The position numbers and the translations under genes are program-made. The notes under the pieces were generated by a model. That model had not been told where the DNA came from. It did no database searches and saw only the letters and a list, made by a program, of their open reading frames with translations. From NCBI GenBank assembly GCA_905221605.1, contig CAJNDS010001669.1:364001-428000 (forward strand): a DNA stretch of 64,000 nt, read 5' to 3'. This DNA comes from Symbiodinium natans. Taxonomy: Eukaryota > Sar > Dinophyceae > Suessiales > Symbiodiniaceae. Of the stretch, positions 10,225 to 21,749 are shown one piece after another. Each line of letters opens with the position of its first letter. Position 1 is the stretch's first letter.

Positions 10225-13200
10225 GGTGCAGCGATCAACTGCATCGCCGTGGAAGCTGCGGCAATGCTGCGCCCACTACCGATGAGGTCGGCCATTGTGC
10301 TCCTGGGGTGGAAAGTGATGTCAGGCTGTATGTATGTATGTATGTACGTAAAGACGGCACAGGCCATTTTGGGGTTTGGGTTTAGGAAGTTTAAGGTTTA
10401 GGGTCTGTTCTCCCACATTTCCGAGTAGTAATAACCCTCTGGCCCCCTCTTTTCGTGACGACCACGAAGGTCTCTCGCGTGTTATGTAAGAGCATCAAGC
10501 CTGAATCCCCATCACGACGCTCTAGACGCGGTGGGTGTGCGATGCTTCCGATCAGAAAATCCTTAATAAATGGTAAGGCTTTCCCTAAACCCTAAACCCT
10601 AAACCAAATTCACTGAATTCAGGTACAGTGCGGGGGCTCCCATGATGCCCAGAATGTGCCCATCGCCCATCAGTGTGCCGTCGGCAAAAGCAAAGCACGC
10701 AAACACCCCCTCCCTTAACCCTAAACCCCCAAACCCTAAACCCTAAACCCCTAAACCCCTGAACCCTTACTCCCTACAGCTTAAAGCCCTAATCCCCTAG
10801 ACCTCAAGCCCGACGCTGGGGATCCAGGTGTTGCTGGCTCTGAGTGGCCCTCCAGACCCTATGTACCATGGCTTCTCTTCCCGACCCCCATGCTGCCCTT
10901 CAACCCGGAACCCTAAATCCCTGTAATCCCTGTAAACCCTAGAAGCCCTATAAGTGCTTCGTAGGTTTTATTAGGGTCTTATTAGGGTTCATTGAGGTTT
11001 ATTAGGGTTTAGGGACCCCTAGACCCTGTAAACCAGGTAAACCCTAGAAACCCGAGACGCTGTGATGGTATACTGCGAGGCAAAGCCGCATGTTGTTGGC
11101 AGTGGGCATGGCGGAGACGATGAAGGCAGGCGCCCAAAACCTGATGTTAACCACAGGGCACCAGCAGGCTTAGGGTTTCGCGGGTTTAGGGTTTAGGGCT
11201 AGGGTTTAGGGTTTAGGGTTTAGGGTCGAGGGTTGACGGTTTTGGGGGCGTCAAAGTCAAAGATGACATCTGTAAAGCCGACTTCAACCATGTGGATTTG
11301 TGCCTTCAGGGGCCGATAACCCATAAACCCAAGGCATTGAATTGCTCAGTCGTTTCCCAGGGGCTCCAAACACCCCTTAGTTCAAGGAATATCACTTAAA
11401 CAAAAACTGGGTTGCTCACATGGTTCAAGGAAATGTTCCTTCATTCAGGAGTCTTGGAGTCTCTGGGTTCACTCCCGAAGCCCGAAGCCCAAAGCCCGAA
11501 GCCCTTCGCCCTTCGCCCTTCGCCGTTCGCCGTTCGCCCTAAGCCCTAAGCCCCAAGCCAGACTTCTAACTTGTAACCCTACTTATAACTACCCAAAAAA
11601 ACTTCAAGTAAGCCCCTAAACCCTTTTCCCTAAACCCTAAAACCCTAACCCTATACTTATAACTACCCAGGAACCTCCAAGCAAGGCCTCTGAACCCTAA
11701 ACCCTAAACCCTAAACCCTAAACCCTAAACCCTAAACCCTAAACCCTAAACCCTGTCTCTCCGGAGAGGGCTCTACTGCCGGGAAGCGCCATGGGCCGCA
11801 TTTGCCCTCGGGGCCTGAGCCTGCGGCATGCGTAGAGCCCAGAGACAGGGTTTAGGGTTTAGGGTTTAGGGTTTAGGGTTTAGGGTTTAGGGTTTAGGGT
11901 TTCGGGTTTCGGGTTTAGGGCATTCCGTAAAAGATAAGAGGGTTCCTTGTATGGTTTAAGGAATGTTCCATAGTTTTGAAGGAGAATGGGAGTCTCTGGG
12001 AGGTTCATGGGTACTTCTACCCAGACCCCTGGGAGGATCCAAAAAGTAGATCCCTGTAAGGGTTCCGAAGAATGACCCAATAGTAGTGTGGGGTACTATT
12101 TGGGGGTTCTACTCCTTGGATCCTCCCAGGGGTCTTGGAAGTTCGGCAGCTGATGTGTCTAATCGACAGATGTCGACGCGAGTGAAGACTTTCGTCGAGT
12201 GGTGGGTTCGAAGTCCCGAAAACAATCGCCAGGAATGAAACTCAAACGCTGTGCGGGAAGCCCTTTGTCTCCCTGAACCCTAAACCCTAAACCCTAATTA
12301 AACCCTAAACCCCTTTGTGCATCCGGGCGATGATGTCCTGGCCGGAAAGGCGCAGCAAAAACTCTCAGACCAGGCACTCGTGGCCACGACTGTGAATCCA
12401 AGTTGCATAGACAAGCACACACAAAGCACTTTAACTCGTAAGCCCTTTGTCCCTAAACCCTACTTGGAGGTACATGGGTAGTCATAAGTGGGGTTATAAG
12501 TATGGTAACTAGACGGAGAACCCTACTAACCCTAAACCCTAACCCTAAACCTAAGCCAATGGTGGGCCTCTCTGAGCAGACGAGGCCTCAAAGTGCAGAT
12601 GTGTTTGGATGAGGTGTGCAGGCTAAGGCACACGTACTCATTGAAGCCGTAGGCAACGAAGTACCTCAGCTGACTGCCCACAGTTCAGGGTTTAGGGTTT
12701 AGGATTTCAGGTTCAGGGTCGGTTGAAGGGAAAGGCAGAAGCGGCTCTCCCGTTTCTTTTTCAGGCGGAACTTCTCCGGCCACATAACTAGCAAAAATGC
12801 TCTACCGCACACGTTTACTGCAGGGCTGGGCCGCTGCCTGCTTCATTTAGAGTGCATCATGCGGGGTTGTTCTAGTTGTCCTGTGAAGGGATGGACCATT
12901 GGGAAAAAGAGCCTCTGAGAGGGTGCTAACCAATCCCTGTGGATCCCCCACCCCTCCTCTCAACTCCCGAGGACTTCTTGTCAGGAGCTGCTTCTGCAAT
13001 AGCCCTAAACCCTAAACCCTAAAACAAAAACCCTCGGTTGGGGAGGGTCGCTTGGCGCCACTGGCTCTGGATATTCCTTCCTAGGTGGCCCTTTGAACCT
13101 CTCGAGCCCTTGTTTTTGTTTCTTTTGTTTGTTGGTTCTTGGTTTCTCTGCTTGTCTTTGTGTGAAGATCCCCATTAAGAAAACCTTAAACCATAAACCG

Positions 13201-16200
13201 TAAACCCGAGTCCCTAAACCCTAAACTTAAGGGAAGATACACCTGCCCCAAAGTTTACAGTAGAAGCCGAAAAAAACTTGGAAACTCAATAGCCTCAATC
13301 CCTAAGAGTAAAGTCTTGGGAATCGCGGCACTATTTGTCCTTAAAATGGTGTCCTAAACCCTATACCCTAAACTGTTAAAAAGGTTTCCAACTTTTTGGG
13401 GTTTACTGCAGAGAAACAGGGCTTGTGAGTTTAGGGGTTTAGAGGTTTAGGGGTTAGGATTTTCGGTTCTTCTTGGTTTCGGGGTTGAAGGCTTTAAGGT
13501 CTCCGGAATAGTACGAGTATCCTCAACCAAGGTGCAGCACTGTCGGGGCCAAAATCATCCTAGCCACGCCGACCGCTGCCGAGATCCTTGAGGGTGGAGT
13601 GTTTAGGGTTTAGGGCCGACCGCTGACGAGATCCTTGAGAGTCGAAAGCCCACTCTATCCCGTCATGAATGAATATAACTCCAGATCAGAATAAAACTTC
13701 CTACATCGCCTGAGGCATCTTCCTGCTGCTTTGGTTTGAGGATTTCTGCCTCAGATGAGGGTTTGGGGTTGAGGGTTGAGGGTTTAGGGCTTAGGGTTTA
13801 GGAATTAGGTGGGCTTCGGCACACTGGAACCTCGAACTTGCGACAGTCCCAGCGAGCCTCACAAGCTTCAGTGAAGGGATCTAGGGTTTAGGGGGAGTTT
13901 CTCCTTATACTAGCAGTCCTTAATGGGGATTATAGTACCCCCGAAAATACTCCCTATCAAGGAGCTGTTCGTACAAGGGGGGAACATCCGGGTTTAGGGT
14001 TTAGAGGGCGCCTCAAAATCACAATCCTTGGGTACGGGGTTTCTCTCCCGTAGCCTCAGAGTATCCCCTGGTTCAAGGGACTACAGGACGGACCCTTACA
14101 AGGGACCTGATGGGTGACTTAAGGGATATTTGGGGGCTACTTAGGTATATAGGGACTGTATAAGGCATATATATATATATATATATGTATGTATAAGGGG
14201 GCCTTTCCGCCTTACACCCCCCAACCGGCTATCCCTCGCGCCTCAGCAGTTTTGACCGGGTGTGGGGACCGGTATTCCCGCTGGAGGCCAGTGGACCGTG
14301 GTCGCTGACCTGCAAAAAGCACACTCATGATTCTGAGTAGGGTTTTGTCAGGGTTGAAAGTGTGGTACATAACTATACTTATAACCCTATTCAAGGTACT
14401 TGATAACCGTACTTATAATATCTATGTATATATATATATTTACATATATACATATATATGGTACCCCCCCCCCGAGTTATCCACACCTTTTCTGCTTGTT
14501 TTGTGTTTTTCTTGTTATGGCACTGCGTATTTCTTTTTTTCGTTCGTAATTTGTTTTCTTTGAGAGACGGTTCTAGAGTGCATAGTGTACTTAAATTTCA
14601 AGGCCTCAATGGTCAAGCGCGATGAGGGACAAGGAGTATTGAAGTTCAATGCTCCGGATTGAACTTCAATACTCCGGGATTCAAGATTCAAGATTCAAGG
14701 TTCCCGGGAAAAGTTCCCCCGGGATCTTGAATCCAGGGTCCCGAAGTATTGAAGTTCAATCCGGGGTATTGAACTTCAATACTGGGGACCCTGGATTCAA
14801 GATCCCAGGGAAACTTTTCCCTGGAACCTTGAATCTTGAATCTTGAATCCCGGAGTATTGAAGTTCAATGCTCCGGATTGAAGTTCAATACTCCCGGGAT
14901 TCAAGATTCAAGATTCAAGGTTCCCGGGAAAAGTTCACCCGAAATCTTGAATCCAGGGTCCCGAAGTATTGAACTTCAATCCGGGGTATTGAACTTCAAT
15001 ACTGGGGACCCTGGATTCAAGATCCCGGGGAAACTTTTCCCTGGAACCTTGAATCTTGAATCTTGAATCCCGGAGTATTGAAGTTCAATGCCCCGGATTG
15101 GAGTTCAATACTCCGGGATTCAAGATTTAAAGTTTTTAGGGAAAAGTTTCCCCGGGATCTTGAATCCAGGGTCCCGAGTTTGAAGTTCAATCCAAAGCCT
15201 TAGGGCTTTTCGGAGATTATCTCTAATCCCCTGACGGGGTTACCTCTATAGGGTTTAGCCCTATAGGGTCCAAGCTTTAAGAATTACCCGAAACCCTTCA
15301 GGGTCAGAACCCTAAAACCCTTGAGGGATCTAGAGATTGGAAGGCTGCAGTCCTAAATGTGCTGAAACCATAATTAGACTATTTAAATGGGCCGGGCCGT
15401 TTCCCAATTCTTTAAAATCCTTGAAGCTTTAACAGGGGAAAGAGAAACATCAAATAGTACGTAAAGGTGAGTCGTACACAGGGTTATAAGGTTCTCATCC
15501 TATAGGTAATACCTCAACCTTAAACCATAAACATGTGAACCCTATAGGCCTATAGGGTTTAAACCCTATCGGGCTAACCCCGTGAGGGCTTTAGAGATAA
15601 CATTTTTGGGTTTTAAAGGTTTAAAAGACTAAGGTCTGGGCATGTATACCTTCAGAGCCTATAGGGCTACAACCTTTGAGGCTTTTAGAGCCCCATAGGC
15701 TTTCAGGGTTCTGACCCAAAACGGCTTGGGATTTAGATTCAAATGCCTAAGCCGTAAGCCCTTACGGTTTATCTCCATGGGCTTATAAACCTTTAAGACC
15801 CTAAACTTTTGAACCCGATACATGGTGTGGGCACTTATTCTGCTTATTCTTTGCATTTCCACCAAGCCCTAAAAATCAGAGGCATAACCATGTGGGTTTT
15901 AGGTTTAGGGAAAAAAGCCTCAAGCCTGATAGGGTTTTTCAGGCTCTAATCCTACAGGCAATGCCTAAACCTAAAGCCCCAAACTGTTGAACCCTATAGG
16001 CCTATAGGGTTTAAACCCTATCAGGCTAACCCCGTGAGGGCTTTAGAGATACCTTGAAAAACCCTAAAACTTTAGACTTTATGGGATTTAAAGGTTTGAA
16101 AACCTAAGGTCTGGGCATGTATTCCTTCGGCGCCTATGCGGTTAAAACTTTTCAGCCTTGTATAGCCCTATAGGCTTTCAGGGTTCTGACCCTAAAGGGT

Positions 16201-17955
16201 GCAGGTTTAGATGCCTAAACCGTAAACCCTTAAGGTTTAAACTCTATAGGCTTAGGTTTAAATACCTAGATCCTAAAATCTTCAAACCTAATAACCGTAT
16301 AGGATTAAAGGTTAAGGGTTTAATTGCTTAACCTTGAAACCCTATGGATCTAAAGGTTCAGGTTCAGGTTTAACCCTAAACCCTATCGGCTTTAAGCCCT
16401 AAACCCTATAGGGTTTCAAAGCCTTTGCAAAAAAACAGGGAGCGCAGCGGAGCGGAAGGGAGGGGAGGGGAGAAGGTCGCTGCGCCCAGTGTTTGGACAG
16501 ATGGAGAGGACTCGACATCTCAAGGATTGCATGCATTTACGTTATGTAGGGGATTGGGCTATTGGAGGAGGGGGGGGAGTTCAGGGGTCACCGCGGCCCG
16601 TGAACGATCTAATTGGCTCGCAACCACAAAAAGCGTGGATAACCACAAAAAGCGTGGATAACCACAAAAAAGCGTGGATAACCCGGGGGGGGGGTAGCAT
16701 ATATATATATATATATATATATATAACTACTGATGAAAGCTGAGCCTGTTCCAAGAGCGTTTGCAACTCGCAAAAGGTTTCGGCCCGTGTCTCTAAGCTG
16801 TTATACATATACATATACAAAAATGTATATCTTATATATTCATATCTATCGATATAGGTGTATATATATATATATAGATATGCATCTATAAACAAGGGAT
16901 CGGGCGACAATGTTCATGGGGTGACAGTTCCAAAATTCGGCTGGTCCAGGATCCAAAATTGTGCTGCGGATTGCTGTGGAGTTGAGTTGCTGAGAAGCCT
17001 TTTCGTCACAGACACGCGAGGGCCGCAGCCGGCAAAAGAGCTGCAGAGAGCAGCCCAGAAGCCATTGAAAACAAGCGAAACCCCTTCTTCAGACCCCCCC
17101 CCAGAACCCCCGAACACTTAAATGTTTAACCCAGCCCCAACATCCCGAAGAAAAACATATATATATATACATATATATATATATCTATAAAATACATATA
17201 TACCCATAATCATAAAGCCTCCCAGACCGCTTAACTAAGGAACCTTGATAAACAGCCCCACAGAGCTCAGGGCACTTTCCAGAACAAAGGGCTCGCCCCC
17301 CGCAAAGCACTATATTGAACTTGGAACCCTAGCAAAAAGTATAGCGGTTGAGATGCAACGGTAATTCCTACCACAAACCGGGCTGTTTCTTAGGAATTAC
17401 AGCACCAAAAATTGAAAAAATATTTAAGTATCCCTAAGAGCAACTCAACTTCGCCAAGCAACCACATTGAGCATCCGGCCGCCGAGAGAGATCATCTGAA
17501 GCGGGACAAAGCCCTTGCCAAGCTCCTTCGCCGTGCCAAAAACCTCTGTTCGACACGTGGGCCATCAAAGTCAACCCTAAATCCCTAAGCCCTAAACCCT
17601 CAAACCCTAAATCCTAAACCCTAAATCCCTAAAATCCTAAACCCTCAAACCCTAAACCCTAAAATGCTAAACCTTGGGCTTGGCCGCATAGCTCCAGCAC
17701 AATGCAGCCCAGGAGCGAACGCCAAGTAGGCGCCGTGCCTTGGTAGCCCAGTACAGCAACCATCCGACAATAAGGGTACCCTTGTTGTGGATGGCCACAG
17801 TATACGGGAAACCACTAAACCCTATACCCTAAACCCTAACCCACGAAGGGTACCACAGGGCGACCAAGCTGCTCGCCAACTAGCAGATCTTTGATTGCAG
17901 GCGGACCCATTCCGATGGCCAGCGCGAGAAGCACTGCGCTGACCTGCCCGCAGCG
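10225..17955 (-). CDS. Putative AEC/PILS-type membrane transporter, C-terminal half exons
   Basis: Minus-strand exons: about 17950-17872 (QVSAVLLALAIGMGPPAIKD, resembling the start of the second helical bundle), 17575-17462 (TAKELGKGFVPLQMISLGGR, resembling the P-x-x-x-x-x-LG-x-x-L helix), 11172-11090 (PVVNIRFWAPAFIVSAMPTA followed by NNM, matching the family's PTANN block) and 10315-10225 (GRSIAAASTAMQLIAAPAP). These are the expected C-terminal partners of the N-terminal exons at 26.5-32.8 kb, but a different gene lies between (18.9-20.3 kb) and islands at 12.3-12.7 kb do not fit the family. It may be one gene with giant introns or the remains of two. Confidence 0.42.
10615..10705 (-). CDS. 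Putative hydrophobic exon
   Basis: The minus-strand frame reads ACFAFADGTLMGDGHILGIM then GAPALYL, a small-residue-rich hydrophobic stretch that could be a transmembrane helix. It lies between the two C-terminal AEC-like exons and may belong to that gene, but I cannot place it in the family pattern. Confidence 0.3.
11350..12150. repeat. Mixed elements and telomeric runs between putative exons
   Basis: A CCCAATACCCC-family element at about 11357-11471, CCCGAAG/CTTCGCC runs at 11476-11560, CCCTAAA at 11693-11755, TTTAGGG at 11848-11925, and a second related element with GGTTTAAGGAATGTTCC at about 11930-12000. Nothing coding is certain. Confidence 0.55.
12310..12688 (-). CDS. Two putative exons of an unidentified gene
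   Basis: 12688-12556 reads GSQLRYFVAYGFNEYVCLSL then HTSSKHICTLRPRLLREAHH on the minus strand. 12390-12312 reads EFLLRLSGQDIIARMHKG. Both are bounded by CCCTAAA or TTTAGGG runs. They do not fit the AEC transporter whose exons flank them, nor GH47. Function unknown. Confidence 0.35.
12880..14160. other. Mixed stretch with sparse telomeric units
   Basis: Short CCCTAAA and TTTAGGG groups, a GGGATGTTCCCCC-like element at 13890-13990 (left end altered to GGAGTTTCTCC), a duplicated phrase GCCGACCGCTG with GAGATCCTTGAG at about 13565 and 13615, and a CCCTTATAAGGG-type element start near 14090. No gene supported. Confidence 0.45.
14160..14480. repeat. TA microsatellites
   Basis: TATATA runs at 14167-14190 and 14423-14460, with unassigned sequence between. 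Confidence 0.85.
14638..15190. repeat. Tandem repeat of about 219 bases, 2.5 copies, internally palindromic
   Basis: GAAGTTCAATG followed by C(T/C)CCGGATTG recurs at 14641, 14860 and 15080. Each unit holds ATTGAAGTTCAAT palindromes, ATTCAAGATTCAAGATTCAA and its complement, and GGGACCCTGGATTCAAGATC as inverted partners, so a single unit can fold back on itself. Unit 3 is truncated and more diverged. Confidence 0.93.
15190..16430. repeat. Diverged duplication of about 450 bases, low GC, rich in CCCTATAGGG
   Basis: CCTATAGGCCTATAGGGTTT at 15541 recurs at 15993, followed in both by AACCCCGTGAGGGCTTTAGA and, further on, AAGGTCTGGGCATGTAT. CCCTATAGGG palindromes are frequent. No coding frame is convincing. 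Confidence 0.8.
16430..17450. other. Unique sequence with triple short repeat and TA microsatellites
   Basis: AAAGCGTGGATAACCACAA repeats three times at 16627-16685. TA runs lie at 16698-16725, 16860-16878 and 17158-17188. Frames of 70-110 codons on both strands here pass through microsatellites and are not supported. Confidence 0.5.
17737..17872. mobile_element. CTTGGTAGCCCAG family element
   Basis: CTTGGTAGCCCAGTACAGCA at the left and GGGTACCACAGGGCGACCAA at the right, with the typical AAGGGTACCC inside and a CCCTAAA core at the right. The same family forms several kinase introns. Confidence 0.7.
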
Positions 17956-18033
17956 CTAAAAGTAGGGTTTAGGGTTTAGGGTTTAGGGTTCAGGGTTCAG
18001 GGTTTAGGGAAGACCCAAGCAAGTCAAAAACTA

Positions 18034-18128
18034 CTAACTACTACTTGCTCAAGAACCACCCCCCAAAAACACAACGTACTCTTCCCCGTAAGGGTAAATT
18101 GTCTGTTATTTTCTTGGGGGGTTCCTAA
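18034..18128. mobile_element. TTGCTYAAGAACC family element
   Basis: ACTTGCTCAAGAACCACCCC at the left, CTTGGGGGGTTCCTAA at the right. Related copies are at 24264-24369, 33208-33430, 40268-40376 and 58880-58986. Confidence 0.6.
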
Positions 18129-18267
18129 ACCCTAAACCCTAAACCCTAAACCCTAAACCCTAAGCCCTAAGCCCTAAACCCTAACAGCAGTTGGTGCGCA
18201 GGGGGTCTCTCGAACCGGAGGCATCCTCAGGACCCCACGTCGAGACAGTGGAAAAACATGTTTGGTT

Positions 18268-18430
18268 ACGGGGTACTTGGAGGTTCATGGTACTTACCAA
18301 CCAATTATAACTGTACTTACAACTCTACTTAAAATACCCCTAAAGGGCCTTATAGGGGTTATCCCAATTATAAGTAGGGTCATATGCCCAGTTATAAGTG
18401 GTAAGTAAGTACCGTGAACCTCCAAGTACA
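18268..18430. mobile_element. TACTTGGAGGTTCATGG family element
   Basis: TACTTGGAGGTTCATGGTAC at the left mirrors GTACCGTGAACCTCCAAGTA at the right. The inside is a further palindrome of ATAACTGTACTTA and GTTATAAGTG. Its right arm ends at 18430. Confidence 0.8.
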
Positions 18431-18918
18431 CGCCTGTGATCGTACGCGCGCCTGTTGCATTCAAGGCACCCTAAACCCTAAACCCTAAACCCTAAACCCT
18501 AAACCACGCGGCTCGCGCTGTTTTCGGGCGCTCCTGGCTCCCGGGCTGGCTGGTCGTTGTGCACAGTTTCTGACACTTGCTCCGAACATCTCCAAACCAG
18601 AAGAAAGTACCCATCTACACAAGCTACAGCTACGTGCGGCTCCGCGTGAAGCACAGCAAAGGATCGACTATAGAGCTGTTAAGGCATCCGATTTCGGAGC
18701 AAGCCAGCATCCCTTGTGAACAGCTGCAATTCTTGCAGCAATATAATATATATATATATATATTATACTATATATATATATATATATATACTATCTACTA
18801 CCCGTGTCCTGGCCACCTCAGCCGCCTCTCACGCGATGCGCGAGCCACTGAAGTCGGTACCACAGATTCTGCGAGAAGTGAACTCAGGCAATCCCCGCCT
18901 CTGTCGCGATTTCGCCCA

Positions 18919-20295
18919 TCAGCGGTGGCGGTGTCTTTTGTGTTGGCGTTGCCACCATTTCACTTCGATATCTTCACCGCCACCTGGTTCATCCCAATAG
19001 GCCATGTGCTTCAGGAACCTGTTGAATTGCGGATGCCAGGAATAGGTCCGAACCCTTACCCACACTGTTCGTTCCTGCCCCTTCTCTCGGAGTTGTCTCT
19101 GTGCCTCCTGAAAGGCAAAGAGCCTACGGTTGTCGATGAAACGGAGGACGCCATCCTGTTTCACTACATCAAGCATTGCCCAGTCCTTGTTCGACGGATC
19201 CATTCCATTGACGATCTCCTCAGCGGTGTCCTGCACGGACCTTGTTGGGCAGTGTCTGCACTCGCTTGACAGGCGCCTATGCATGCATCGGAAATAAAAG
19301 CTGCATCTCCTCTGCGTGAAGCGCAATTCTGTCGCCGGCACCTTCATCACAGTCTCCTTCTTCTCAAAGACGCTCTCCACAGTGTCTGCCTCGCCATGGA
19401 ATGACGCCTTGATAAACCCTAAACCCTAAACCCTAAACCCTAAACCCTCAACCATGCCGATGCCTTGCGCATCTGCATCCAGCTCGATGGTGTCTTCGCC
19501 ATCGACTGGAGAGTTGCAGGGCCAGTGCCCCTTTCCTTGGCCCACCACTGCCACATTGAGGGTTTTTTTAACGTTTAAAAAACCCATTTAGGGTTTTTTA
19601 ACGTTAACACAACCCATTTAGGGTTTTTTAACGTTAAAAAAAAACCATTTAGGGTTGTTTAATGTTAAACAACCCTAAAAGCCTTCGCGATTTTCTTATG
19701 CTGTAGCAAGGATGCCAGTGGTCAGCTTCCTTTCCATCTGGTGCAGTGCAGCGCGGCTGGCCACTCACCGAACTTGACACCCTCAAAAAAGGCGCTGTGC
19801 ATCTTCTCGACGCTGGAGGAAGTAGCCTGTCACGCCTTCAGTTTTGCTGAGGGCAACTGCAAAATTCGCGAAGCTGGAGGGCATTGTCAGGCATTGCTTA
19901 GGAACATAGTCATCGGAGTAATACGCTTGCGGATCGATGTAGATGATGGGCGCATCCTGCACCACCGGGGCTGAGACTAACAACAAGTCATAAGCACAGC
20001 ACATTGCTTGTGTCTTGTTCTTCTTGTTGTTGGCCACACCCAGTGCAAGCATGTCTTTGTCTTCGCACCACGCAAATTGGTGCAAAGATGCATCTTTCAT
20101 CCTCAGGCCTCGCGCCAGGGCCCGAATGACCGTCGGCCATGGATGCTCGTCGCTGTGCGCGCAAGAGTTCTTCATCTGCAAGGTTGCGTGAGACATGTGG
20201 TCCATGCGAATACTGCTGTGCCACTCGACAGCGAGTATCCGAAGCGGCGTACCTGTCACAACGAGTCGCCACATGCGAGGCTGCTGATCTGTCAT
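18919..20295 (-). CDS. Hypothetical protein, three exons, DNRRL-type C-terminal segment
   Basis: Exon 1 (about 20295-19775) opens with ATG and codes for MTDQQPRMWRLVVTG, then SIRMDHMSHATLQMKNSCAH, ARGLRMKDASLHQFAWCEDK and APIIYIDPQAYYSDDYVP. It ends near a consensus-like GTGAGT donor around 19767. Exon 2 (about 19557-19450) reads VVGQGKGHWPCNSPVDGEDT. Exon 3 (about 19415-18919) includes ETVMKVPATELRFTQRRCSF, GVLRFIDNRRLFAFQEAQ and RVRTYSWHPQFNRFLKHM, and ends at a stop. The intron between exons 2 and 3 is a short CCCTAAA array; the one between 1 and 2 holds three palindromic AACGTT units. The (G)xxxxDNRRLxxF pattern is, as I recall, frequent in dinoflagellate predicted proteins of unknown role. 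No catalytic function is evident. Confidence 0.6.
19558..19678. repeat. Three to four palindromic AACGTT units
   Basis: Units of about 38 bases, each with TTTTTTAACGTT and a following A run, joined by ACCCATTTAGGG. The last unit has AATGTT. They lie in the intron between exons 1 and 2 of the hypothetical gene. Confidence 0.9.
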
Positions 20296-20794
20296 GGCTC
20301 ACCTCAAGCAGTACTCAGGTGTCCCACTATGTCATGAGCCTGCTTCAGAGTCGCTCATGGACTCTATAGCACGCGAACAGCAGCGGAAGAAAGCCGTCTT
20401 GCAAAATCCATAGGAGCAGTTGTTCAACCCAAACAAAGAGTTGGGAACATCGAGTTGCGCCCGAAGAAAGGGCAAAACCCTAAACCCTAAACCAAAAACC
20501 CGAAACTCTAAACCCTAAACCCCGACATGGTGAAGAAAAGAGCTACGGATTCGGCCTGGGGTGGAACCACCTGCCGCAGCAAGTCCTGCGTGCAACTCAT
20601 CGTACTTGTTTAGCTACCTTTAGGGTTCGGTTAAGGGTTAGGGTTTAGGGTTTAGGGTTTAGATACCTTTATTGCCAGCGGACTCGCTCAGCAGGGATCG
20701 CAAGATATGGGTAGTTGGAACACGGGCCGCAGATTGCCGCAGTCTTTCCTGCATTTTTCCGATGTTTCCTGCAGTTTCCTGTTGTTCGGCTTTG

Positions 20795-20830
20795 GGGGGG
20801 GGGGGGGGGGGGGGGGGGGAGGGGGGGATA
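20795..20830. repeat. Poly-G run
   Basis: About 25 G with one A interruption. Similar G or C runs occur near 324, 979, 2979, 3855, 16565, 38691, 41011, 48412 and 57410. Confidence 0.95.
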
Positions 20831-20844
20831 AGAACTTCATTCAT

Positions 20845-21055
20845 ACTGCGTCCATGCACAAAACACTGGCATTTGCCGTGTTTTCGCCTCTTTGTGACAC
20901 TGCGCGAGGATGTGGAACAAGACACGTTGTCACAAGCGTCCATGCCAATTCCGACGATGCCCAAAACACTGGCATTTACCGCGTTTTTGCCTCGTTGTAC
21001 AACGTACTGCGCAAGGATGTGGAAGAAGAAAAGCTGTCACAAGCGTCCATGCCTT
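20845..21055. repeat. Degenerate repeat of about 90-107 bases
   Basis: GCGTCCATGC at 20848, 20936 and 21043, with CAAAACACTGGCATTT after the first two. The plus frame carries repeated NTGIYRVF-like and KTLAFAVF-like phrases. I recall similar phrases in dinoflagellate predicted proteins, probably from a dispersed repeat rather than a real domain. Confidence 0.6.
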
Positions 21056-21383
21056 TGGCTGAATTTAACACCAAAGCCCCCTATTCAGTAAACATCGAAG
21101 TGTTTTTGTTTTACTGTTTTTTGGCCTCCTGTCTTAGGAATCCTCCAGAAACCCAGGTAAAACGTACGCTTTCGCACACCCAAACACCACGGCAATCTAG
21201 GACCCGTGTTCCGGGTAGTTATGCTTAACAGCTGTTGCGCAACCAAGCATTCAACGAAGCTGCTTGATATAGAATCAAAACAGACAGGCCTCCGCAGCGC
21301 TAGAAGATGTTCAACACGGGCGTGCGGTGAGCATGCAGCTCGCGCAACAGAAAGGCACATGAGGGCTATCAACGACAACCCAG

Positions 21384-21462
21384 CCCTAAACCCTAAACCC
21401 TAAACCCTAAACCCTAAACCCTAAACCCTAAACCCTAAACCCTAAACCCTAAACCCTAATGA
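21384..21462. repeat. CCCTAAA array, about 11 units
   Basis: Perfect heptamers from 21384 to 21459. Confidence 0.95.
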
Positions 21463-21749
21463 GATTATCAGTTAGTCCCCTGTATTACTTGACAATGGCT
21501 CGTGTACTCTAGGCTCCGTGCTCGAACAACTTCTCTAAATGAAAATGCTTTTTCGGGGGTCGCGATACGCATTGTCCCTAAACCCTAAACCCTAAACCCT
21601 AAACCTAAACCCTAAACCCTAAAACCCTAAACCCTAAACCCTAAACCTCCAGTCCTGGACGTCAGAAGCGCTTGGTAAGAGGTGGGACACCTCCCCAAGG
21701 CAGGGCGACTTGAGGAGAGCTGTGCTGGGTCATAGGGCGGAGTCCGAGT

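Noticed and set aside
10355-10400. GGCCATTTTGGGG as a second spliced-leader relic
   Set aside because: Only about nine bases match the leader, without the CCGTAGCC part; chance level.
18577-19269. 230-codon plus-strand frame
   Set aside because: Antisense to the better minus-strand gene and passes through a TA microsatellite.
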